The position numbers were made by a program, and so were the translations under genes. From Tanytarsus gracilentus (Eukaryota > Arthropoda > Insecta > Diptera > Chironomidae), in NCBI GenBank assembly GCA_038502055.1, contig JAXRKN010000042.1, positions 4,092,001 to 4,156,000 of the forward strand: a stretch of DNA of 64,000 nt. Reading direction: 5' to 3'. Numbering within the stretch: position 1 is the stretch's first letter; every line of letters begins with the position of its first letter. The notes beneath the pieces were generated by a model. The model was not told the DNA's origin. It did no database searches and saw only the letters and a program-made list of their open reading frames with translations. Below are positions 12,036 to 24,100 of the stretch, piece after piece.

Positions 12036-12532
12036 CTACATATTAGTAACAGGATACACACGCGTGAATAATGTTGGAATTACCACCTTTACATTACCAC
12101 GTACGAAAGTTTTAAACTCAGTAATTTGGGACTTTTTGCCCACTCTCAATGATCGAAATAGCGACACTTTGTCAGCAAATACTGTGAGTGTGATTGATCC
12201 AGTCTCATCGCGGAGCTGATACAGTTTTGATCCTGCAAAAGTGCCGTCTCTCTCACTAATCACTTCCACTAGTAATGAAATGTTGAAATTTTTTGGCTGT
12301 AGCTGCGATACTGTTTTTAAAGACACTCGTCTCATTTGAAAAAGCTCGAGTTTGAACGATCCTTACCTTGAAAAAAATCTTTCAATTCATGCAGTACTAT
12401 GTAATGGGAAATAATGCACAAAAATGCATAATTCCTCTGCAAGGCGGCACTCAAGTCTTTGAAGCAAGAATCGCAGAAGTTCAAGACATCGAGCATAATG
12501 AGATGCAACATTATCTTTATATAATTATTCAT
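12036..12532 (-). CDS. Small OB-fold protein, SOSS-B/RPA-like
   Basis: The body of the protein (about 90 residues) reads like a single OB-fold: SQLQPKNFNISLLVEVISE, then a KLYQLRDETGSITLTVF strand pair, then a RVGKKSQI turn and a final VVIPTLFTRVYPV strand. The DETGSI block is typical of RPA70 DNA-binding domains and SOSS-B/hSSB proteins, which bind single-stranded DNA. Function here is inferred only from that fold. Two starts are possible: an internal Met at 12335, giving 99 aa, or a two-exon model from Met 12532. In the latter a donor after 12367 (G|GTAAGG) joins an acceptor before 12313 (aaacag|TA). That removes 53 nt, stays in phase and gives LKDFFQ-VSQLQPKNF. The upstream exon has no recognisable domain. 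The stop is at 12036-12038. A telomere or repair role is possible but unproven. Confidence 0.55.
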
Positions 12533-15393
12533 TTTTCTACATAATTTTGCATTTTTCTAAAAGTCGAATCAGTTAATTAATTGTTGCTCATTACTTTTAT
12601 ACTCCATCCCTTCAAGCTATTTCTTAAGAGATGTGTGAATGTGAAAAGAATAAACAAGAATACAAACTTACCAAATGGCACATTCTTAATTTTCATTTAT
12701 TTATTTATTAAACTTCTTGCTGCATGTATGTATGTTCAATATGTAGAGGGAAAATGAAGAAGCTGTTGGGCGGTAATTAATCAAAATCTCAAGTAATAAA
12801 TCAACTATTATTGACCCACCCTCAATTTTCTAAATATACTCATTCGCTCATATGTGTATATATGTATATAGAAAGGAAAAGTATTTAATATGTTTGCAAT
12901 GTTAATAGTGCCACTTAAATGTCCTTAATGTTTAGCCTCTGCACAGAAAAATGTCTCCTAATTAATTTAACTTCTTTCTTTCAAACGCACTCAATCGAAA
13001 TGAAATAAGTGGATTATACAATAAAAACGAGTAAGAAGATTCCATCACAACGTAGCATACATACATATGTATGCTGGTCAGGACGGAAAACTCAATAATC
13101 CCATTATTCACTTTCAGTTTCTATTCACAGACCATATTGTTCAATCACCTTTGATGGATTAAGCTATGTCTGAGAATCATTAAATTCCCCTTGGCTTCAC
13201 GAAATCAGCAGGACATGTGTATATATACAATAAAGTTATGGAAAAAGTAGATTAAAAAGAAAATACCTTCTCCCACTCCTTTACATATCGAAACGGCCTG
13301 ATGATGATGATGATGAAAAAAGACGAAAAAAGCAAGTAATCATTATTTACACACAAACATAGTGTGCACACACAAGACAAACGGATAATAAAGAAAAATC
13401 TCCTACCAATTCATGTTTCTCTCTATTGGAAAAACTCTTTTGTGTCACAATCTCCTTGATGTAATTCGAAATACATCTCTATATATGAAGAAGAGATAAA
13501 TATCTTTTTAAATCAAAGTTTATTGGCAATATAAATGACGGCCACCTATAAATGAGGATTAATAATATCCTTACGCGTTTCTTACAATCGGATTCAAGGT
13601 ATAAAAATTATATTTTTTAATACAAAACTTTTCTCCGAACAGAGCAGAGCGTCAATGAAACTTCAACACTCAATGAGATGAACATGTGAAAAATTTACAC
13701 CATAATCGTTTCATCGTAAAACCATTATTGCTTTTTATCGAAAAACTTTTCCATCTCAATATGTGTGCGAGCGCTTACTCATAGAATATATACGGTGTAT
13801 CATTTAAGGTGTAAATTTATATGGCAACGAAATCTGCCGTAAAATATTGCACGATAATTTATTTTTTTCTTATACCTCGAAAAGTAAAAGAGCTCAATAA
13901 TTCAAAATTACATAAAAGTTTATCATTGTGCAAGAGGAGCACAAAAAATCGTTGGTACGGGAAATTGTGTTGTCAAATAAAGCAGAATACAGAATAATAA
14001 ATTAGCGATTGGTATCGTCGCGTATCGGGCGTAGGGAATTTTTACGACTTTTACAAGAACGTCAAAAGAAAAAATTTCCATGCATTTTAAATTCCTTCTT
14101 TCGCTGCTACTTTATGAATTTTTTAACAAAGAAAAATTTAAAAAGCTAGAAAATGAGAGAGAAACTTTTCGATGGTTTGAGGAGAAAATTTGTTGCGCGA
14201 GCAAGTAATTTATCGAATGTTTATGCTGGTCCCTCGGCGATCGTAAAATGACGATGAGATTTCATCGATTTTTGTGGTATGATGAATACATTTTTGTGTG
14301 TGTGTCTTGCTCAAATTGAATTTCAAACAATTATATTCTCATGTAAATCGAAAATTTAAGTGCTTCAAAAATTCTAATCTTCTAATTAATAAAAATCGAA
14401 TGTATTCAATCCATAGCCTATAGGACTTTTTTTCATCAGAATAAATTTATCACATTATTTTCTATGTAGTTGACCCTCCATTTCAAATTTTGTTTCCTTT
14501 TCATTAGCGCTGATTGCCCATTTTACCAAACAAACATCTCGTTTATAAATTTATCATTAGATTTAAGAAAAAATATGAAAGACCCCTCACGCGACAAATA
14601 AAAATTTATGCATTCCATTTCTCTCCCATCGCGAGAAAAATCATCGGGATAAATCATCTGGGACACATTCTAGGCAAAGCGAATTGCTGATAGGTAGGGA
14701 GAGATTGGATGCAGTAATTATGAAAATATCATAAATATTAAAATATATTATCGTGATGTTCGTAAAATTTCATGTTTACCACCAAAGACATTTTTGTGCA
14801 AGACTTTTTTTAAGACTATGTATATAGTTTCAATTCTCATAATCCAAATGACAATTTATTCCTCCACATATGTTACACTGTAAAAAAACATATATAGTAA
14901 AAACGTAAAAAGCGACGAACTATATATATAGTGCGTGACATAAATTACAAAAAGGAGAAAGGAATTTTAAGTGCACATCTTCAGGAGGAAAGGATAAGGG
15001 TGTTAAAAATCTCACGAGATTGTATCGACAATTTTCACCGTCGAGAGAGAGAGAAAGAGAGAGAGAGAGAGGATCAACAATTAAAATTTATTGCGCAGAA
15101 AATTTTTTCATTTGGAGAACAATGTGTGAGTGTTTGTTTAAATGTGCCGAAATTTTCCGATAATTTTCATTTTCACGTTGACATCTGAGTAAGAGAATAT
15201 AATTTCTTTCCTTTTTGTAATTTTGCCACATACATACGTTCTTCCTCTCATACAGAGGATAGGGCAAACAATAATTATGGGAATCGAAATAAAATTTTAA
15301 TTAAATTTCGCTCCACACTACACACGAACCGCGATAAATTTTCACACTCGTACTCACATATGGATTTCAATTTTCAATTGAATGAAAAATAAA
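12533..15393. other. Intergenic with simple repeats
   Basis: No gene supported. A gatgatgatgatga run lies near 13301-13316. The open frame at 14931-15188 is driven by a (GA)n tract and is not credible as a protein. Confidence 0.5.
15043..15072 (+). repeat. (GA)n microsatellite
   Basis: Imperfect GA dinucleotide run with one AAA interruption. Confidence 0.9.
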
Positions 15394-15399
15394 TTTATT
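15394..15399 (-). terminator. Poly(A) signal AATAAA for the DEAH helicase
   Basis: AATAAA on the minus strand, about 55 nt past the helicase stop codon. This is the first canonical hexamer downstream. Confidence 0.6.
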
Positions 15400-15454
15400 T
15401 CTCATATAATGTATGTCGACATATTTAAGGCTCAAAGTAATATTTCAGATTATT

Positions 15455-18117
15455 TTAAAATTTATAAATGGACGATGCGAAATTTTTCAGCCAAATAGGA
15501 TCAATGATGGTTACTTCACGCATATACTTCTTCTTGGTCTCAGTAAGTAGGTGATAACAGAGCCTGTAAAAAAAATTAAATGCTTTTAATTTTGTCAAGT
15601 AACGAATTAAATAGAAATTACCACTGTGGATTACTTTTCATCAATGCACTCGAAGGATGAATGTATGCCTCTCCTGAATCTTGAATAGTAATATATTTAA
15701 AACCTTTAGCGGTTTTTTTTGCAATGTTCAACACTAAGCCTGCGCAAATGGCTTTCTGAATTCTTTCATAATTCTTTCCGCACGAGACAATTTCAAATCG
15801 GTTTTGATCCATTTTTTCTACCAACAAACGTCTTACATCATATGCTTCATTGAGAGATCTTTCACTAATGAAGTTCTCTGAGCACCACTTTGATGAATAG
15901 TTGTTTAATTTCCAAGTATTGTAGACATTTAATAATGTAATGAGATCACTGATCGGCGACTGCATTGCTGCTTTTTTTGTGTCTGCCAAAACGTGTTTAC
16001 GACGAGGTCTAAAGAAGACATTTTGAATGCTTAACATAGCAATAATGGTAAGCACCTCATCAGAGCATCCCATATCAATTGACATAATCAACATTTTAGA
16101 TTCATTCGGTTCAAGCGGCATGTCGACCATTCGTCTTCCCATATCAGTAATATATCCATTATGGTCGAGAGCGTTTAGCATATATAGTTGTTTTTCGGAC
16201 ATAAACAAGACCTCTTTCGATGGCTTATCCATAAACTCAAAGTTTGTGATCTCATTTATATTCATGGCTTTAAATTGAAGAATAACGGATGTGAGATTAG
16301 AGCGCTGAATTTCAGGAATACTTGTTTTGATTAACTTTTTGTACGAGTCTTTAGTGTATAAACGAAAACACTTTCCAGGGCCAGTTCTGCCGGCACGTCC
16401 AGCTCTTTGATCTGCCGATGCTTGAGAAATTGGCATTATTTGCAAAACTTCAAGTCCCGATTTCGGTTCGTACATCTTCAGCTTAGTGTAGCCCGCATCA
16501 ATTACATAATATATTCCCGGAATGGTCATTGAAGTCTCAGCAACATTTGTGGAAATGACAAGTTTTCTAAAGCCCTTTGCAACCGAATTGAAAACCTTTA
16601 CTTGTTCACTGTACTGCAATGCCGAATAAATTGGCAGCACCACAAGATCTGGTATCAATCGACTATGATTTTCGAGGACATCGCATGCATGATCAATTTC
16701 CTCCTGACCAGTGAGAAAAAGCAAAATATCTCCTGGTTTTGGAAAAGTTGCATGAATGTAAATTGCAGTCGCAAGAGAGGCATTGAAGTAGTCACTGATA
16801 TTGACAGTACGATAGAACATCTCAACGGAAAAGGTTCTTCCCTCAATGTTAAAAATTGGTGCATTGCAGAAGAAGCGTGAGAACTTTTCTGCTTCCATTG
16901 TAGCTGATGAGACAATTACGCGTAAATTTGATCTTTCTCGCATTTCTTTCTTGAGAAAACCAAATAAAACATCAGTATTTGTTGTTCGCTCATGAGCCTC
17001 ATCGAGAATGATTACTGAATAATTATTAAGATGAGATGCATTAAGGCATTCGCGCAGTAAGGTGCCTTCTGTGCAGTATTTTATCAAAGTTGCGCTGGAA
17101 GTTTTGTCGCAAAATCTATACTTGTATCCGACTTCAGCTCCCAATGCATATCCTTGCTCTTCTGCAACTCTCTTTGCCAAACTCATTGTCGCCTGTTTAT
17201 TATTCATTAGTTTTTTTTAAATTAAATTTTAAGTAATTTTATTAACTTACAATTTTTCTTGGCTGCGTGCAAACAATTTTTCCCTCTTTAGCGAAACCAC
17301 TTTCGAGCAGATATTGTGGGATTTGTGTGGATTTTCCTGATCCTGTTTCACCTTGGACGATAAGGAAGCGATTTTCCAGGACGGCTCTAATCAAATCATT
17401 TCTAACTTTAAATATTGGAAGTAGTTCTCTTTGTTTTTTGATATTTGATGCTGATTTCTTACTTCCCCAGATTTCAATAGGATTTTCTGCGACTTGTAGT
17501 GGTGTTGGCATGTTACTTTTTGAAGGCTCACAAATGTCAGTTATCCATCCCTTGTGCATATCTAGCCCAGGATGCGAGGAATTCAAGAATGATGCGAAAT
17601 CTGCAAATTGCTCAGATCTCATTCTAATGGCATTGCTTAGCATAAATCCTTCGGGTATGGTGACGACACTCGTAAAGAGACCTCCCTGGATCGTGTCTGA
17701 ACAACCAATACTCAATTTCATCATTTTAAAGTAAATTGGATCTTCTTTAAGCTTAATATTTACAGACGAAAACGTACCAGACAGTTGTTTAACTTGGTAT
17801 CTGTCTGGACTTGAAATTCTAATAACGCGACTGGTTTCGTCGTCTCTCTTTTTAGTTTCATTTTTCTCGTAAATCATTTCCTCTTCAATACTGTCCAAAG
17901 AAATCACAATGAATTTGTCACAAATCGCGGTAACAGTTACTTTGACACATCGACCGCAAATTAATTTGTTTGTATCTTGATTGAACGAAATATTTTTATG
18001 TAAAAGTCCTTCATAAACTTCTTGGAACTCAAGTAATCGAATCTGATAGCCTAAGCGATCTATGCTGGCAACAAATCCCTTGTATGTTATGCCAATTTTC
18101 GGTGAATTATTTTCCAT
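15455..18117 (-). CDS. DEAH-box RNA helicase, DHX8/PRP22-like, with S1 domain
   Basis: Three exons: 18117-17251, 17192-15622 and 15563-15455. The two introns are 58 bp each with GT-AG ends. The 848-aa product opens with an S1-like OB domain (about residues 8-80, GITYKGFVASI...GLLHKNISF). The helicase core follows: motif I GETGSGKS (about 256), motif II DEAH (about 353), motif III SAT (about 385), motif V TNVAETS and motif VI QRAGRAGR (about 551-558). The C-terminal domains end YMREVTIIDPIWL, as in DHX8. An S1 domain plus this C-terminus identifies the PRP22/DHX8 group, ATPases that release spliced mRNA from the spliceosome. DHX8 is normally about 1,200 aa. This protein lacks the long N-terminal RS-rich region and is clearly diverged (QASADQRAGRAGR for the usual QAQAKQRAGRAGR). 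It is probably a paralogue rather than the main spliceosomal copy. All catalytic motifs are intact. Confidence 0.95.
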
Positions 18118-21100
18118 ATTGCTGAAATTTCGAAATCTAATGAAATATTACAATTAACGTAGTTTAATTCAATAAAATAATAAATGACATGCGTTTAGAC
18201 TTTTTATGTACCTTTTTAAATCAAATTTTTAGAGTGATAAGCAGTTTAATTCGCTTGAATTAATTTTATACTGTTAAGTTTATGCTTGATATTTGATCGG
18301 GTTGGAATGTAAACAAGAGAGACGCGAGCGTAAACTTAGAGAGCACGAAAGAGAGAAAGAGCGCGAAAGAGAGTAAAAGGAATTTAATTTTTGCAAAAAA
18401 AATTTTATTTAAAATTCTAATTTTCACAAGTTATTTAAGAAGTAATAAAATAGGAAAGGTCACGTATGTACGGACTGTTGTGCTCGATGCAGCTGTCTAT
18501 CGCATGTCCAAAAAACACATATATCAAATTATCATTCATTATCGCATGATTCTTCTTCACATGTGCCGTCGAAAAATAAAATTAATTAAATCCAAAATCG
18601 CGCGCTTAATTTGGGGTCATATAAAGTGTATAGTGTAGTAACATATATTAAATAATTAATATATTTACGAATTTACTTTGTAAAAACTGAAATGGATCGT
18701 GATAATAATTTAACCATGTTAAACACTCAACTTTTTAATTTGACCTAAATTAATTTAATGACTTCAAGTATCGCAATTAAAATTAGCAAAAAATCAAAAT
18801 TGTAACTCATTAAAAAAATTTACCAGAGACGAGATTCGTCAACCGTTGCTTTAAAAAATCACATGTCATGGAGAAAGCTATAAATCTTCCATTATCAAAC
18901 TCACCAATCTAATGCTTTCACTCATGTAAAAGGATTTTCCCTCATTGACCTGTACACTGTACACTTATGTTTACTTTTTTTTGAAAAGATGCCAAGCCTT
19001 AATTTTTAGTAAAAAATATTTCTTTATTTGATCAACACCGCTGGTTTCTAATGAAAGTTTTGAAAATATAACACTGTGTGTATAAAATACGTGTGATTTA
19101 GGATAATTAAATAATAAATTAAATTTACACACAGCCGCTCATAATGTCGCACATGCTAATTGTGCTTTCTATATGAAAATTTAGGTTTGTCTACTATATT
19201 CAAAAATTTTATAGACGAGTAGACATAACTTTTTACTAAATCATATCCGTTGCTTATATATTTAACAGTTATAAAAATTATTTATGGACTCACACTTTTA
19301 TCTCTGACCGTTCTCGTTGACTTTGTTAATGGTGATATTACTTACTTTTCTGGTCGTGTGTGGATTTTTCGTGTCAAATTATGATTTTTTACGACAAAAT
19401 GAAGAGAACCCTCTGCGCGTATCGTAAACACGTGACTATCGTGGTAAATCAATTGCTGTCAAGAGCTTATCACCGGAAAATGGTCACGATATATTTAATA
19501 AATTTAGCTTTGCCTCGAAACTTTTCACTTCGATAAATTACTTTAGCCAAGTAAACCTAGTGAATCTTAAGAATGTTTTCTCAATAAATATTGAAATAGG
19601 ATCAAAAATTGCTGTAGAGTAAAATTCCTATAAATCAAGAATCAAGTGATGGTTATTAAGAGAAAAATAAACATTGAAATAGACAAAAATCTTCTGTAGC
19701 TTTTTTATCCATATCGCTCCCTTTTCGTAAAAGCAGAGTCACTCGTCATGACATGGAAAAGGAAAAGGCAAGAATTCCTAAAATTTTTTCCTTTAAGGGG
19801 TTGAACCACAACCGCCAGCAACGATGACGATGGATTGCAGAAAGAAAAGTTTCTTAAGTGGTTTTCAAGAGCATGAAAAAAAGAGAGAGGATGAAAAATT
19901 TATGGCAAAACAATATAGACAAAACGACAGTGAGAGTGTGGCGGCTTAATAGTATCATTATAAAGCATTTTTAGGAGGAGGAAAAGTGAATCCAATAAAT
20001 TTATTCGCACTTCTTTTAGAATTTCTCCCGACATGCTACAATTGTCTGGTTAGCACACAACACTTATAACTTATCTTTTGAAACAACAGAATAGCTAATA
20101 ATAAGAAAAGGTCCATAAATTTTATTTCTTCTTCGCACAAAACGTAAGATTGGCAAAAAATGCTTCGTGTATTTTGACAAAAGGCTTTCTCTCATATCCA
20201 TTTGAAGAAAGTCTTGAAATGTGCATGAAAGAGAAGTGTTTATGCTCTTACTATACGTTGTGAGATACTTGAAGAAAATATGTGAAAAATGTTTGTAATC
20301 TCGGCTGAGGTCGAAAAAGAATGTGTGGTATGGAAGTGGAAGAAATTAACCCTTCAAGCTCTTTTTCTTACAGATTGAACCTATTTCTTTTATCTTTTTA
20401 AGGTTTTAACATTGTATATAAAAAAATCTATATACATGTATTTCATTTTTAAAAATGAATGCAATGTTAATGACAAAGGGGACAAAAATGATGATAAAAT
20501 TTATCCGTGTTAAACCGGTTCTCCCTCGGTTAATTTAATTTTTTTATCAATAAAAATTCTCAATCCGTTACTGTTCCCTCAGAAAAATCCAATCCATAAT
20601 TTCTAATTGAATAGCAAGATGAACAGAAGAGGCAATACTGCAGCAAAAAAATGTATCCTAAATATTATTAATTATTTGTGCTATCAGGAAAAAATGTACA
20701 TTTTTAGAGACAACGGCTGAATCCCTAGTGAAATGTAATTATCAAACGTATATAAATACAATGTTCGTTTCCATTCCATTTCTCCCTTCATTTGCATAAA
20801 TAAACTTTTTTATGTAGAAAATAAAATTTCCACTCTCAATACATTTATAATATTTTTCATATCTTTCAATCCTATAGCGAAAATCGATATAATTTTCTAG
20901 AAGCTGTAAAACTACATCAGAGTCGTAAATATTTTCTTTTTTAAATCCATTTATGCCGAGCTAGAGGATTAATAGACACATAGAGCTCTATGGAAAGGGC
21001 ACATCTCATCCACAGTCAGAATGATGCTTTGATCTTTTATTAATTCAGTCTGACTGCCAGAAATGGTAAAAAGAGAAAATGATAGAAGAAAAAATTTCAT

Positions 21101-24100
21101 TTACAATAAATTTTCGAGGAAATTTCACCCCGAAAATATTTAAAATATTATTGGAATTAAGGGATATGTTTTTACTACAGCGCTGCTCATACCGATGATC
21201 ATGAGGTTGGTATACAAATTTTCGCCAAATATAATTGGAATTGCTATGCTTTGTGGATGTTGGGAAAGGCGATAATAAATACCTTCTCATTTTAACCTTT
21301 CATCTGCCACCACCTTTCTTTCATCTTTATCTCCCAGTATTTTAAACTTGTGAGTGAAGACAAAAGTTAAGGAAACTTTAACAATAAATTTTTATTGAAA
21401 ACGGTTGAAATTATTCGCACAAACGTGCCTCTAATTTAACCTTTTCCGGGCTAAAACCGCCAAAACTTTTTCCCGAACAAATTTTGTTTTAAAAACAGTT
21501 CTCTGGCAATGTAAATTTTAAGTAACTTACAAGCATATAGAAGAAAATTTCACTAAAATAGAAGTGCATTAAATTTTCCTTGGACGCTTTAATATTCTAA
21601 TTTTTAAATTGTGTCCCGAGGTTAAGACATGATTGATATCTGTTTGAATTTTTTATTAAGATTTTTTCCACAGTATATATACTTTACGAGGAAGCAGCTA
21701 TGGTGACTTTTTTTTCTTTTAATGCATCTTCCATAAAGATTTTCTGGCTCGATAATTTATTGTTATGAAATTTTTGCGCTTTACGACTCCGTATCTTTGC
21801 TTCGCGGTAGGTAGCTCAATGTCGCTGTCGTTGGCAGAACAAATTCAAATTTGGAAAGAAGGGCACTTACACGAATGAGACCATAATTTAATTATATTTT
21901 TGAATCATCTTTGCAATTTGTGAAATGAAAAAATAAAAGAATACAAAATTTGTAAAAGTCTCGCCATTTTATGTTTTGTTATTTAATTTAATTATTTTGA
22001 CAGAAATTTCCAATCGAATTCATACCATTTACGCATCTCATTTGCTTTAAGCTAACTTCTTCCATCTCACTTCAGTCATACTAAACTTGCTTGTTCCTTT
22101 AAATCACACCCTTATACCCCATCGCAATGCACTCACACCCCCATTGCTTTCAACGGGTCTCGCTCACTTCCATATCAATCGTATAGTTATTCGGAAAACG
22201 CTTCGATTGGTGGGTGTATCAAAGTACAAAGTATCGATACAGTCAGTTTTTTTATTCACTCTACCACGCAAACTCAAATCAATACCACATGTATAAATGT
22301 TATTGGAAATGCGTTCACAAAAAAAAGGTTGGGCTCGATATATTCAAAAGATATTTTTTATGAGCACAAAAAACATCCCTCCATACGAATCGACATATAT
22401 TTTTCCGTCCTCATCTATTTAGGGGTGGATTTTTTATACTATGTATATAGTTTTCTCTTAAGGGGTGACCCTACTCAAACATAAATTATCGAGTTAATTT
22501 TTTATCTTCGGTCTTTGATCACGTGCTCGTTGAGCGAGCATTTGCTGAATCTTTAATGCACGTATGGAAATGAGAAGGTCAATAAAGTTATTTTGAAAAT
22601 CAACTCGAAACCCCTTAAAAGCGACAGCAATTAAAAGAAAATTTCGGGAAAAAGAATCTTGTGTGTGCACATAAAAAAGTGGCTTCTATGGAGGGATGAG
22701 AAAGAATGGGAATGCAACAATAGAAAAATGTGAAGATTGTATAGCAACAGTCGTCGTCCAAGAGTGTCAAAACTACTCATTAAAATGTACGAGTGGTGAA
22801 AAGCACTCGACTTGAAGGATTCTTTTAATTTTCGCACCATGCTGCAACATTTAGAAGAGAGACAAATTTTTAACTTTATTTCTATTCATTTTGCAAGAGG
22901 CTGTTGAAGTTGAAAAAATCAGAATTGTTGGAAGAGCCCGTAGTGGATAGCACTTAAATTTTTTCCATCATGTAAACAACTCTCAAGGCTTTGTTTTACA
23001 TTACTATTTCTCTATCCACATTTAAGGGTGGCAGGGATGGCAAACATAATAAAAATAATAATAATTGTTGAAAAAAATTTACGCCAATAGTTTAACATCG
23101 ATTTTATTCTAACTTAACTAATCATTACGTACGTGTATATAAGGTTCTTTTTAAAGTATGACAATTATTTCTCCCACACTTGCACTTCATGATAACGTAA
23201 GTGAAGTATGTTTGGAAGGGATTATGATGAGTGCCAGAGTGTGAGAGGGTGAAGTCAAGAGTCGAAAACATTGTTGACAAAATATCATTAATGCCTCCAA
23301 CACATCATGTCATTACTGTTGTCATTATCATGTGTTGTACTTGCAGAAAACACAGTGTTTTAAAAAATAATACTATGCCTATTTGCAACTTTCCTCTTTT
23401 TCAAATAAATAAGCTACATTCTAGATTCTGACTTTTTTACTATTGATAAAAATAAAATTGTCCCATGTTCAAATTTTAAATATATTGACAAAAATAATTT
23501 TAAGACTTATTTTACCCTTTCAATTTTAAATGGCAAGAATTGAAAGTTATGCCCTCTCCCTACTCATTTGATGAAACTAAAAGCTTAATATTTACGCGTT
23601 CGTAAGGAATCTTTGACAAAAATTTTCAATTAGTTTTTTAATAGCTCTGCTTGGGAAAGAGAATAAAACTAATGTTTTATGATAACGATTATTAGATGAT
23701 TTTGAGTATTTTGAAACTCATTGAAGCATTTTTTAAAATTAATGTATGGGTTATGTTCATCAATGATGAAAATTTTCCCACTCTAGCATAAACGAGTATA
23801 ATTTCCGAGTGCTTCTTATGCCTCTATTTGTAATTCCTTCATTCTCATGTCTCGTGTTTAATGTTATGTAGTGGGACGTATCCTAGCTGTTAGAAAGAAA
23901 TGCGAGAAGAGAAAGTGAAAAGATATAAATTTTTATTGTTTTTATAGACTCCATGGAAGTGAAAATATCTCGAGAACTTTATTGGAATTTTTCTTTATTG
24001 AGTGACATTTCATTTGCAGTTGAAAAGAAAATAAATTTTAAATTACAAAACTGATCCGAAAACATAATTGTGAAAAATGAAACTTGCAAAGATTTGTTTG

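Noticed and set aside
14931..15188. 85-residue open frame rich in RE repeats
   Set aside because: It is created by a (GA)n microsatellite, with no domain and no splice or start context.
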